Assembly: GCA_003133505.1 (NCBI GenBank)
Contig: PKXT01000086.1
Coordinates: 10,175 to 18,455 of the forward strand
Direction of reading: 5' to 3'
From: Acidobacteriota bacterium
GTDB lineage: Bacteria; Acidobacteriota; Terriglobia; Acidiferrales; UBA7541
Length of the DNA stretch: 8,281 nucleotides
Below are positions 1 through 7,042 of the stretch, one piece after another. The notes beneath the pieces are model-generated. The model was not told where the DNA came from and ran no database searches. It saw only the letters and a list, made by a program, of their open reading frames with translations. Made by a program: the position numbers and the translations under genes. Numbering within the stretch: the first letter of the stretch is position 1; every line of letters starts with the position of its first letter.

Positions 1-649
1 AATGATCCAGCGCGAATAAAATCAAGCCAATAACGTCCTGCAACGCCACCCAGGATGTCCATTGCCGGCCCGTTCCCAGCTTTCCACCCAGGCCCAGGCG
101 AAACGGCAACATGATGCGGGGCAGCCCACCACCAGCCAGGCTCAATATGATCCCGAACCTGAGGATAACTGTTCGCGTTCCCAGCCGTTCCGTACCTTGG
201 GCCGCAGCTTCCCACTCCTGGCAAAGCCGAGCCAGAAAATCGTTTCCCGGCGCGCTGGATTCCGTGAGCACTTCGTCGCCGCGGTTCCCGTAATAGCCAA
301 TGGCCGATGCACAAATAAATGTTCGCGGAGGTTGCGGCAGCTTGGCCAAACCGAGTAATAACTGTCGGGTTGCGTCCACGCGGCTGCTGCGCAGCAGGGC
401 TTTTCGTTCCGCTGTCCAGCGTCCATCGGCAATTGACGCACCCGCCAGGTGAACCACCGCATCCGCTCCCGCCGCAGCTTTCAAATCAAAGTCACCTGTT
501 TGAGGATTCCAAACAATATTCTGTCCCCTCGCGGTATTGGATTTTGAATCCGGGCGCACGAGCCGTCCCACGGAATGTCCCGCGCTCTCCAATTGCGGTA
601 TCAGTGCGGATCCCACCAAGCCCGAAGCTCCCGAGACAAGAATTTTCAT
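1..649 (-). CDS. TIGR01777 family NAD(P)-binding epimerase (YfcH/SDR39U1-like), 3' end outside window
   Basis: The minus strand is open from ATG 649-647 to base 1, giving 216 residues with no stop, so the C-terminal part lies beyond the left edge. The start is MKILVSGASGLVG, a Rossmann glycine motif (G7, G10, G13) for NAD(P). Further family marks are VVHLAGASIADGRWT (residues 65-79), SAIGYYGNRGDE (115-126) and the block around LRFGIILSLAGGG to GRQWTSWV (163-201). These follow E. coli YfcH closely in order and spacing. Family members are about 300 residues and end in a DUF1731 domain, so roughly 80 residues are missing here. The protein should be a cytoplasmic extended-SDR oxidoreductase or epimerase; older annotations call the family 'cell division inhibitor SulA-like' on thin evidence, and the substrate is unknown. 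A purine-rich AGAGGG lies 5 bases upstream of the ATG. It is transcribed divergently from the peptidase gene. Confidence 0.93.
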   Translation of the reverse strand, partial: MKILVSGASGLVGSALIPQLESAGHSVGRLVRPDSKSNTARGQNIVWNPQTGDFDLKAAAGADAVVHLAGASIADGRWTAERKALLRSSRVDATRQLLLGLAKLPQPPRTFICASAIGYYGNRGDEVLTESSAPGNDFLARLCQEWEAAAQGTERLGTRTVILRFGIILSLAGGGLPRIMLPFRLGLGGKLGTGRQWTSWVALQDVIGLILFALDH

Positions 650-833
650 GATGGCCCTCTATGGATGTTTGTCATGATGAATGAAAGCCTTTAGCGCGCA
701 TCCACTGTCCAGACTAAGCTTATGGACCGAGGCCCACAAGCAGTGGGCTAAATTCCGGCTATACTCCGTCCCAGTTAGAGTAAGATAATGCGCCGTATCT
801 GTGCGGGGGAGAATTTTTGCGCGGTGAGTCTAA
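650..833. promoter_or_regulatory. Divergent intergenic region
   Basis: These 184 bases separate two divergent starts (649 minus, 834 plus) and must carry both promoters. For the plus gene the best -10-like hexamer is GATAAT at 784-789, with no good -35 at the expected distance. For the minus gene, TTGTGG (739-734) and TAGTCT (716-711) have 17-base spacing but match consensus weakly. A clear ribosome-binding site for the plus gene, GGTGAG at 823-828, sits 5 bases before its ATG. I see no operator-like palindrome. Only the presence of a divergent regulatory region is well supported; the exact promoter boxes are guesses. Confidence 0.4.
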
Positions 834-3137
834 ATGAATATAAAACATCTGGTGAATTTTTCCGTTCTAGTGATTGTCTGCTTCCTGCTGGTTGTTCCCT
901 GGGAAACCAGTTACGGCGACGACAGTGCCGCTATCCAAGGATTCTTCCCCAAGCACGTCGCTGAAGAGCGCGTCACCGAACAAAAGCTCCTTGCAATTCC
1001 CGACCCCAGCCACGCTGAAGCGAATTCTCGGCGTCTCACTTCCGAGCCGCACATGGCCGGAACCGAGGCTAGCCATCGCGTTGCCGAATGGCTGCGCGAT
1101 CAATATCAGTCTTTCGGATTCGACACAACGATCGAATCCTTCTCCGTATGGCTTCCGGCCCCCGCGGAACGCCTGTTGGAATTGAAAACCACCGGACCAT
1201 CAGGCCCGCAAACTCAGGCGCTGGCGACGCCAGAGCAGCCGTTTGAGGCGGATAAGGACAGTTATGATTCTCGCGCCGTTCCCGCCTTCAATGCCTATTC
1301 CGCATCCGGAGACGTGACCGCGCCGGTTGTCTATGTCAACTACGGCATGTCCGACGACTACGCCCGCCTGGACAAGATTGGCGTCAGTGTGGCGGGCAAG
1401 GTGGTATTAGCGCGCTATGGTGAAGGCTTTCGCGGGGTGAAAGCGCAACTTGCACAGGAGCATGGCGCTGCCGGACTGCTGATCTATTCCGATCCCGCCG
1501 ACGATGGGTATTTCGCGGGCGATCCTGACCCGCGCGGACCCTGGCGGCCATGGAGTGGAATCCAGCGCGGTTCCGTTCTTTACACGTCCATCTATCCGGG
1601 CGATCCGCTCACTCCCGGCGTAGGGGCCACCTCAACAGCCACCCGGTTTTCGCCGAATGACGCGAAAAATTTGCCTCATATTCCAGTGCTTCCCATCAAT
1701 GCATTAGACGCCCAGGCTATTTTCTCCCACATGGATGGAGCGGTCGTCCCCAAGGGCTGGCAAGGCGCCATTCCGCTGACTTATCATCTCGGTCCCGGAG
1801 GAGCGGTCGTCCATCTGAAACTCAAGATGGATTATCAGCAGCGCATGATTTATGACGTTATCGCACGGCTGCGCGGCGCGGACGATGATTCCTGGGTGCT
1901 CTTTGGCAATCATCATGACGCGTGGGTATTCGGTGCTGTGGATCCCAATAGCGGTACCGCTTCGATGCTCGAGGCGGCTCGAGCCCTCGGCCAGTTATCG
2001 CGCGCCGGATGGAAACCGAAGCGCACTATTGTGTTTTGTGAATGGGACGCCGAAGAATTCGGCTTGATTGGCTCCACGGAATGGGTGGAAACCCACGCTA
2101 CGGAGTTGCAAAAAAAAGCGCTGGCATATGTCAATACTGACGTGGGCGTGGCTGGAGCGGATTTCGGCGCATCCGCTGTGCCGTCGTTCAAGGAGATGAT
2201 TCGCGACGCCGCTTCCGCCGTCAGCGATCCGCGCGTTAGCCGCAGCATTTACCAGGTCTGGCAGGAGCGCGTCGCGGCGGATACCCAAACTTCAACCGGC
2301 GTTGCAAGGCCAGAGCCAAAACCTTTGGACGGCGAGACCGTAAATATTGGCGTGCTGGGCGCGGGCTCAGATTTCTGCCCTTTTCTAGACCACATCGGAA
2401 TTCCTTCTATTGATATGGGATTTAATGGGCCCTACGGCGTTTATCATTCGCAATACGACGATTTCTACTGGATGAAGCACTTCGGCGATCCCACATTCGC
2501 TTATCACGCCGCGATGGCTCGCATTCTTGGGATAATGGCGCTGCGCTTGTCTAATGCCGATGTGATTCCGTTCAATTATCCGTCTTATGCTGCGGCAATT
2601 TCACACGCTATAACTGGATTGCAAGGCCATCAAGAGGAAAAGGCGAATTTGGCCGGACAGAACTCATCCGCTCAGAAATCGCCCAATGTAAGCCCAGATC
2701 TGAGGCAAATCGACCTTCAGCCCATCATGAAGGCGTCAGCTGACTTCACCGCCGCTGCCAGACGCGCGCAACAAGCGGTAGAGCGCTTTGAAGCTTCCGG
2801 CACGGGGGCTATAACAGGATCCGCAACCCTGGATAGCGCTACCCAATTAGACAACTCGCAATTGAACTTGACAGCGCTCAATCACGAGCTGGCTGGCGTC
2901 GAGCAGGCGTTCCTCTCGCCTCAAGGCCTTGCGGGGCGCCCGTGGTATCGACATGAAATCTACGCGCCAGGCTCTTACACGGGTTATGCCAGCGTGGTAC
3001 TGCCCGGCGTCACCGAAGCCCTTGGACGCAAGGATTTGGCTGCCGCACAGGAAGGCGCCACCGAACTCGCCGCCGCTTTGCGCAGAGCCGCGGCCCAGCT
3101 CGACATCGTTGCGCGTCTCGCGTCGCCCGTTCAGTAG
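834..3137 (+). CDS. Secreted M28 zinc peptidase, glutamate carboxypeptidase II (PSMA/transferrin-receptor) type
   Basis: This 767-residue protein has a signal peptide (K4 then a hydrophobic run 6-22, likely cleaved near residue 28), so it acts in the periplasm or outside the cell. A protease-associated domain spans roughly 150-320, the M28 catalytic domain about 330-580 and a transferrin-receptor-like dimerisation domain about 640-760 (with GLAGRPWYRHEIYAPGSY). All five zinc ligands of human GCPII have counterparts: H360, D370, E408, D436 and H538, with catalytic base E407 in DAEEFG. The calcium-site glutamates E416 and E419 in GSTEWVE are also kept. It should remove a residue from peptides. 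However, the glutamate-binding Lys699 of GCPII aligns with G717, Asn257 with S247, and the arginine patch (Arg534/536) lies in SIDMGFNG with no arginine, so a strict glutamate preference is doubtful. The ATG at 834 has a good GGTGAG 5 bases upstream. Length matches GCPII (about 750). Confidence 0.93.
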   Translation: MNIKHLVNFSVLVIVCFLLVVPWETSYGDDSAAIQGFFPKHVAEERVTEQKLLAIPDPSHAEANSRRLTSEPHMAGTEASHRVAEWLRDQYQSFGFDTTIESFSVWLPAPAERLLELKTTGPSGPQTQALATPEQPFEADKDSYDSRAVPAFNAYSASGDVTAPVVYVNYGMSDDYARLDKIGVSVAGKVVLARYGEGFRGVKAQLAQEHGAAGLLIYSDPADDGYFAGDPDPRGPWRPWSGIQRGSVLYTSIYPGDPLTPGVGATSTATRFSPNDAKNLPHIPVLPINALDAQAIFSHMDGAVVPKGWQGAIPLTYHLGPGGAVVHLKLKMDYQQRMIYDVIARLRGADDDSWVLFGNHHDAWVFGAVDPNSGTASMLEAARALGQLSRAGWKPKRTIVFCEWDAEEFGLIGSTEWVETHATELQKKALAYVNTDVGVAGADFGASAVPSFKEMIRDAASAVSDPRVSRSIYQVWQERVAADTQTSTGVARPEPKPLDGETVNIGVLGAGSDFCPFLDHIGIPSIDMGFNGPYGVYHSQYDDFYWMKHFGDPTFAYHAAMARILGIMALRLSNADVIPFNYPSYAAAISHAITGLQGHQEEKANLAGQNSSAQKSPNVSPDLRQIDLQPIMKASADFTAAARRAQQAVERFEASGTGAITGSATLDSATQLDNSQLNLTALNHELAGVEQAFLSPQGLAGRPWYRHEIYAPGSYTGYASVVLPGVTEALGRKDLAAAQEGATELAAALRRAAAQLDIVARLASPVQ

Positions 3138-3165
3138 CAGGGCGAATATATGCACACATCATACG

Positions 3166-3186
3166 CCGCCCATACAAATGGCGCGG
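3166..3186 (+). other. Hairpin in the gap between the peptidase and moaD-moaE
   Basis: CCGCCCAT (3166-3173) pairs with ATGG (3178-3181) and GCGG (3183-3186), leaving an ACAA loop and one bulged C at 3182: eight base pairs in total. No T-run follows, so it is not a standard intrinsic terminator. It could partly insulate the peptidase message from the moaD-moaE gene, or be chance in a short GC-rich gap. Confidence 0.3.
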
Positions 3187-3192
3187 TACAAT
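3187..3192 (+). promoter_or_regulatory. Candidate -10 box (TACAAT) just before moaD-moaE
   Basis: TACAAT matches the TATAAT consensus at five of six positions and ends 7 bases before the ATG at 3200, so transcription from it would begin at or next to the start codon and give a leaderless message. The sequence 17 bases upstream (CGCCGC) is not a -35 box, and the promoter is therefore uncertain. The only ribosome-binding-like run, GCAGGG (3194-3199), abuts the ATG and is too close to act in the usual way. Confidence 0.25.
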
Positions 3193-3199
3193 CGCAGGG

Positions 3200-4027
3200 A
3201 TGCGGGTGCGCGTTTTATTTTTTGGGCAGCTTCGCGAAATTGTGGGAGGCGCGGGGATGGAGGCCGAGTTTCCCCTCGGGGCGCGAATGAGTGATGCCTT
3301 CGCCTATTTCCAAGGACTTTATCCTCTGCTCGCGCCGTTTCGCGAAATGGTGATTGGCTCTCGCAACCAGGAATACGCGCCATGGGATATGGCGCTTCAA
3401 GATGACGACGAGATCGCCTTTTTGCCGCCGGTTAGCGGCGGGTCATTTTCGCCACGTGGTGGAGGAACTGGCGGTGAGAGCAGGGCAGAAGACAGCTCTG
3501 AAGCTGCTGCGGAAAGCAGTGCCGACGTCAGCGAAAACCCTCAGGCCCCGGTTGTTGACCAAGCCGGCGACGAAATCTGCCAATTGTTGCGCGTGCCCAT
3601 CCCCGTCCTAATATGGATTGCCTTCGTAAAAGCTGCGGAAGACGGCGCCGTCGCCGCCTTTGAAGGCATCGTGCGCAACCATTCCCAAGGACGCGCGACC
3701 CAGTATCTTGAATATGAAGCGTATGCCCCAATGGCGCTCTCCAAGATGCGCGAAATCGCGGCACAGGCGCGCGAGCAATTTGCTGTACATCGAATAGCCA
3801 TCATCCATCGCCTGGGCCGCCTGGAAATTGGCGGAACCAGCGTACTAATTGCCGTCAGCGCCGCCCATCGAGGCGCGGCATTCGACGCCTGCCGTTACTC
3901 CATTGACACCCTGAAGCGCACGGTGCCCATTTGGAAGAAAGAGTTTTTTGCCGACGGTTCCGCCTGGGCTAAAGGCGAAGCTCCCTCGAACGCGACTCCG
4001 CACGCGACGTGTGCATCCAAGCGGTGA
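3200..4027 (+). CDS. moaD-moaE: Fused molybdopterin synthase, MoaD (small) plus MoaE (large) subunits in one chain
   Basis: This 275-residue cytoplasmic protein should insert the dithiolene sulfurs into cyclic pyranopterin monophosphate to make molybdopterin. Residues 1-81 are a MoaD ubiquitin-like fold, starting MRVRVLFFGQLREIVG and ending PPVSGG (G80-G81), the tail that normally ends free MoaD and is thiocarboxylated. Residues 82 to about 127 are a low-complexity Gly/Ser/Glu/Ala linker. Residues about 128-275 are MoaE, with EDGAVAAFEGIVRNH (147-161), IHRLG (202-206), AHR (222-224) and the active-site lysines K239 and K246 in LKRTVPIWKKE, spaced 7 apart like E. coli Lys119 and Lys126. A fused and proteolytically cut counterpart, MoaX, is known in Mycobacterium tuberculosis. 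MoaE's expected N-terminal strand is replaced by the unusually hydrophobic PIPVLIWIAF (133-142). It overlaps the next gene by one base (TGATG). No other molybdenum cofactor gene is in view. Confidence 0.93.
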   Translation: MRVRVLFFGQLREIVGGAGMEAEFPLGARMSDAFAYFQGLYPLLAPFREMVIGSRNQEYAPWDMALQDDDEIAFLPPVSGGSFSPRGGGTGGESRAEDSSEAAAESSADVSENPQAPVVDQAGDEICQLLRVPIPVLIWIAFVKAAEDGAVAAFEGIVRNHSQGRATQYLEYEAYAPMALSKMREIAAQAREQFAVHRIAIIHRLGRLEIGGTSVLIAVSAAHRGAAFDACRYSIDTLKRTVPIWKKEFFADGSAWAKGEAPSNATPHATCASKR

Positions 4028-5016
4028 TGACACTGCGCATCGCCGTGGTTTCCATGTTCACTATTGCGGCGATTGCTGTTCACGCTGGGCCTGTCGCATC
4101 ACCGGCATGGACTGCGACTCCACAGCGCCAGCCAAACAAGCCCATCCGTGTGGAGGTGAACCTGGTCAGCATCCTGGCCAGCGTACTTGACCTGAATGGC
4201 AAGCCGGTGATCGATCTTCCGCAGAGTGCGTTTCAAGTTTTGGAGGAAGGGAGGTCTCAGCAGATTGCCCGCTTCGAACCGGAAACTACCCAGCCGCTGG
4301 ATATCGCGTTAATGGTGGATACGAGCCTGAGCGCCATTGCGGAATTGAAGCTGGAGGGGGAAGCAGCAGCGCGATTCATCCAGCAAGTGGTTCGTCCCAG
4401 CGACCGCCTGGCGGTATTTGAATTCACCGACGATGTCACCGAGCTTTCGCCCTTTACCAATAACGTCCCCCAACTGCAGCAGGCCACGCGGCAACTGAAG
4501 ACCGGTGCGGGGACATCTCTTTACGACGCCGTGGTTATGGGTTCGCGACAACTTGGCAGGCAGCCGGAAGATCGACGGCGCGCCATCATCCTGGTTACCG
4601 ATGCGGGCGAAAGCACCAGCCATTATCATTTTGAAGACGCGCGGCGCGCGGCCATTTTATCCGGCGCACTAATTTATACCGTGCTGGTGCGATTTAGCCC
4701 GTCGGAGAATTTGCGGAACACGGCTGGCGAACACGCTCTGGATACCATTACCGACAGCGCCGGCGGAGACCTTTTTTATGTGGATTCGTCCTCGGATCTC
4801 GATCCGGCATTTGCGCGCGTGGACCGCGAGCTTCGCACCCAATACCGCTTGCGCTATTATCCCGATCCTAAGCCGCCCGCTGGGACGCTGCGGCACGTCG
4901 AAATTCGGGTAAATGGAAATTACTCGGTGCACTACCAAAAGAGCTATTTCGCGCCGCGCGCGACACCCAATGATTTGCCGGCTAGCCACGCAGCCGGGAG
5001 CGCCCGGCCCCAATGA
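4027..5016 (+). CDS. Secreted VWA-domain protein of the acidobacterial VWFA-related family
   Basis: Starting at ATG 4027 the product is 329 residues. The first 20 or so (MTLRIAVVSMFTIAAIAVHA, then GP) form a signal peptide, so it is exported. Residues about 38-85 are the short beta-rich N-terminal part typical of the family (RVEVNLVSILASVLDLNGKP, then a VLEEG turn). The VWA domain follows, with a complete metal-ion-dependent adhesion site: D98, S100 and S102 of DTSLS, T163 of GAGTSLYDA and D192 of VTDAGE. The family is abundant in Acidobacteriota; its partners and role are unknown, though an intact metal site suggests ligand binding. The ATG shares a base with the moaD-moaE stop and has only a weak ribosome-binding site (GCGG, 4021-4024), which fits translational coupling. 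A GTG at 4009 would add six residues ahead of the signal peptide and is less likely. Confidence 0.88.
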   Translation: MTLRIAVVSMFTIAAIAVHAGPVASPAWTATPQRQPNKPIRVEVNLVSILASVLDLNGKPVIDLPQSAFQVLEEGRSQQIARFEPETTQPLDIALMVDTSLSAIAELKLEGEAAARFIQQVVRPSDRLAVFEFTDDVTELSPFTNNVPQLQQATRQLKTGAGTSLYDAVVMGSRQLGRQPEDRRRAIILVTDAGESTSHYHFEDARRAAILSGALIYTVLVRFSPSENLRNTAGEHALDTITDSAGGDLFYVDSSSDLDPAFARVDRELRTQYRLRYYPDPKPPAGTLRHVEIRVNGNYSVHYQKSYFAPRATPNDLPASHAAGSARPQ

Positions 5017-5038
5017 ATAATTCACCTGAATAGTGATA

Positions 5039-5896
5039 ATGAACATCAACAAATCCAACTCGTCAAATCCATTTCTACGCGGCGCGATTGAAATCGCTCG
5101 CGAAGCCGGCGAGATTTTGCGCGAGGAATACGCCAAGCCGCCGGAAATTCGCTACAAGGGCGAAGTGGACATCGTCACACAGGCCGACCAACGCTCCGAG
5201 GCTCTGATTGTGGAGCGTCTGCGGGGGGAATTTCCTTCGCACACAATCGTCGCGGAAGAGGGCGGCGGCAGCGGAGATTCCGCAGCGGAGTACGTCTGGC
5301 ACGTTGACCCGCTCGACGGCACCACCAATTTTGCCCACGGCTATCCCTGCTTCGCCGTTTCCATGGCATTGCTGAAGGATCGGGAGCCGATTGCAGGCGT
5401 TGTGTTTGACCCGATCCACAATGAATTGTTCACTGCAGCGGCAGGCGAAGGCGCGCAGCTCAATGACGAGTCAATCCATGTGTCCGCGGTCTCAAAATTG
5501 GCACAGGGACTTTTGGCCACCGGGTTTCCAGTGCAAAAGCGCACGCTAAATTCCAACATTTATTATTACTGGGATTTCACGCTTCGCTCGCATGGGGTGC
5601 GCCGCGACGGCGCAGCCGCGCTAGATTTGTGCTACATCGCCTGCGGCCGCTTCGACGGATTTTGGGAGTTTGGGTTGAAGTCGTGGGATACAGCCGCGGG
5701 AATGTTGCTGGTCAGCGAAGCTGGCGGCCGCGTGAGCGATTTCGCGGGCCACCCTTTTCATCCTGGCGGTCCGGAAGTTTTGGCTACCAATGGCCACATC
5801 CACGAGGAAATGAGGCAAATCGCCGTAGAAATTGGGAAACAGGCGACGCTGGTCCCCCTACAGGGGCCACTCTTTGGCGATGCGCGGCAGCCTTGA
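5039..5896 (+). CDS. suhB: Inositol monophosphatase family protein (SuhB-like)
   Basis: The 285-residue protein carries both signatures of the family: the metal-binding block VDPLDGTTNFAHG with D90 and D93, preceded by E73/E74 in AEEGGG, and the C-terminal block SWDTAAGMLLVSEAGG with D217. The stretch RRDGAAALDLCYIACGRFDGFWE (residues about 188-210) is also typical. Family enzymes use Mg2+ to hydrolyse myo-inositol 1-phosphate or related small phosphates (fructose-1,6-bisphosphate, histidinol phosphate, adenosine bisphosphates); the substrate cannot be fixed from sequence. Length is normal (about 265-290). It is cytoplasmic, with no signal peptide. The ATG at 5039 is 22 bases after the VWA stop; a GTG at 5033 would add two residues. 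Neither has a clear ribosome-binding site, so translation may depend on upstream coupling. The last 20 or so residues go beyond the usual fold end. Confidence 0.92.
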   Translation: MNINKSNSSNPFLRGAIEIAREAGEILREEYAKPPEIRYKGEVDIVTQADQRSEALIVERLRGEFPSHTIVAEEGGGSGDSAAEYVWHVDPLDGTTNFAHGYPCFAVSMALLKDREPIAGVVFDPIHNELFTAAAGEGAQLNDESIHVSAVSKLAQGLLATGFPVQKRTLNSNIYYYWDFTLRSHGVRRDGAAALDLCYIACGRFDGFWEFGLKSWDTAAGMLLVSEAGGRVSDFAGHPFHPGGPEVLATNGHIHEEMRQIAVEIGKQATLVPLQGPLFGDARQP

Positions 5897-6115
5897 TGAA
5901 GGGAAGCCACTGAAACGCTTACTGCTGTGGGGGCAGTTGCTTCAATTGCGTCCAGCCGCAGGATTCCGCTTGTTTCGGATTTGCACTCGGTGTCGATCTT
6001 TTCATCGAACTTCATTCATTGATATGGAATTCATTTAGAGCGAGAGGTATAATATCAGCCGGTCTCCTGATTCAATGATCGCCCCAGACTTTGAAACAGC
6101 TAGAAAGGCATCATA
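5897..6115 (+). promoter_or_regulatory. Intergenic region with a consensus TATAAT box before the hydrolase gene
   Basis: A perfect -10 hexamer, TATAAT, lies at 6048-6053, predicting a start near 6060 and a leader of about 55 bases before the GTG at 6116. The -35 region is poor: TTGATA (6019-6024) is five of six to consensus but 23 bases away, and nothing better lies at 16-18. The stretch 6000-6035 is AT-rich with TTCAT four times (6001, 6011, 6015, 6030) and could help polymerase bind. ATTCATTGAT (6014-6023) and ATTCAATGAT (6070-6079) differ by one base and flank the box. The ribosome-binding site GAAAGG (6103-6108) is 7 bases before GTG. No terminator for the upstream gene is evident in 5897-6000. 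Confidence 0.45.
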
Positions 6116-7042
6116 GTGCAGGCTGTGAAGCAAGTCGCCCTTGTTGTGACATTTCTTTGTGCAGGTGCAAGCGGACCGCTGGCGCAAGCGCCTGTCAGAA
6201 TGTCTTCGCGTGATGTCTTGGTTCATGGACACCATTTGGCATTCCACATCATGCGTGGCCGTCTGCCTGTCCTGGTGTTGGACGCAGGGGGCGGGGCCGA
6301 TTCCACCTACTGGAACAGCATCATCCCCGCACTTGCAAAACGCACCGGCTCGGAGATCATTACATACGACCGTGCAGGGCTTGGCGCAAGTGACGAAGTT
6401 CCACCTCCATTCCGGATGGAGGACGCGGTTACAGACCTTGAGGCCGGACTAAAACAACTAGGAGCCACCCACGATCTGGTGCTGATTCCGCATTCGTTTG
6501 CAGGCATGGTCGCGACTTATCTCGCAATTCGGCATCCAGACTGGATCTCTGGCGCAGTCCTGGTGGACACGATGGTCCCGGAATTTTTAACCGATGAGGA
6601 AGTCGCGCACATGGACCCAATCATTCAACCCATGGTGGCCGCCGAACTGGCCGCGCATCCTGATAAAAAGACAAGGACCCTGGAAGCGATAACCGTGGCG
6701 TATGTCCAGACGAGTCATGATTTCAACAAGGTTGTTTGGCCGACTTCAATCCCCTGCGTGGTGATTGTCTCTGAAGGAACGCCCTTTCCACCCGCCATGA
6801 AACTTGATGTTAAGAATTGGAAGGACGCTCACGCAGCCTTTGCGAATAATGCCTGCGATGGGAAACTGATAGTAGCTAAAGGCAGTTCACACGATATCGC
6901 CCATGATCGCCCCGAGGTCATAATTGAGGCGACTGGAAAACTAGTCGATCGGCTCAGGTCCGCTAAAACGAAAGTAAACACAAAGGCTGGTCAACTGACA
7001 CTATTCATGCAATATAGCTTGTACTTGGAGATAGCTATTTAG
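6116..7042 (+). CDS. Secreted alpha/beta hydrolase
   Basis: From GTG 6116 (GAAAGG 7 bases upstream) the product is 308 residues. A signal peptide (MQAVKQVALVVTFLCAG, probable cut after LAQA at 24) sends it out of the cytoplasm. The alpha/beta-hydrolase fold shows as VLVLDAGGGADSTYW (52-66, oxyanion loop region), ITYDRAGLGASD (82-93), the nucleophile elbow LIPHSFAGM (123-131, S127), VLVDTMVP (148-155, D151 a candidate acid) and GSSHDIAHDRPE (256-267, H259). The elbow is unusual: the common G-x-S-x-G is P-H-S-F-A here. Overall it resembles small-molecule esterases or peptidases of this superfamily; the substrate is unknown. The normal fold ends near LVDRLR (276-281). About 27 further residues, ending in a hydrophobic run, look like a non-homologous tail, perhaps because the original stop was lost. 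It stands alone, with no neighbour in the same operon. Confidence 0.85.
   Translation: MQAVKQVALVVTFLCAGASGPLAQAPVRMSSRDVLVHGHHLAFHIMRGRLPVLVLDAGGGADSTYWNSIIPALAKRTGSEIITYDRAGLGASDEVPPPFRMEDAVTDLEAGLKQLGATHDLVLIPHSFAGMVATYLAIRHPDWISGAVLVDTMVPEFLTDEEVAHMDPIIQPMVAAELAAHPDKKTRTLEAITVAYVQTSHDFNKVVWPTSIPCVVIVSEGTPFPPAMKLDVKNWKDAHAAFANNACDGKLIVAKGSSHDIAHDRPEVIIEATGKLVDRLRSAKTKVNTKAGQLTLFMQYSLYLEIAI

Noticed and set aside
62..651. Open frames on the plus strand within the first 650 bases (62-358, 319-651)
   Set aside because: They lie opposite the clearly recognisable TIGR01777 epimerase on the minus strand and have proline- and serine-rich, unlike-protein translations.
1737..1812. Exact 13-base direct repeat GGAGCGGTCGTCC (1737-1749 and 1800-1812)
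   Set aside because: Both copies are in the same frame of the peptidase and encode GAVV in ordinary context; it looks like chance or minor internal similarity, not a mobile or regulatory repeat.
1913..2288. Minus-strand open frames inside the peptidase gene
   Set aside because: They overlap the zinc-site region of a well-recognised M28 peptidase and show no family features; they are antisense shadows.
3354..3611. Alternative open frame across the MoaD-MoaE linker, which could suggest a separate small gene or a frameshift
   Set aside because: The main frame is open through MoaD, linker and MoaE without any stop, and the alternative translation is a Lys/Ser/Cys-rich shadow with no start site.
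4669..5136. 155-residue minus-strand open frame across the VWA and phosphatase genes
   Set aside because: It spans two recognised plus-strand genes and has no protein-family character.
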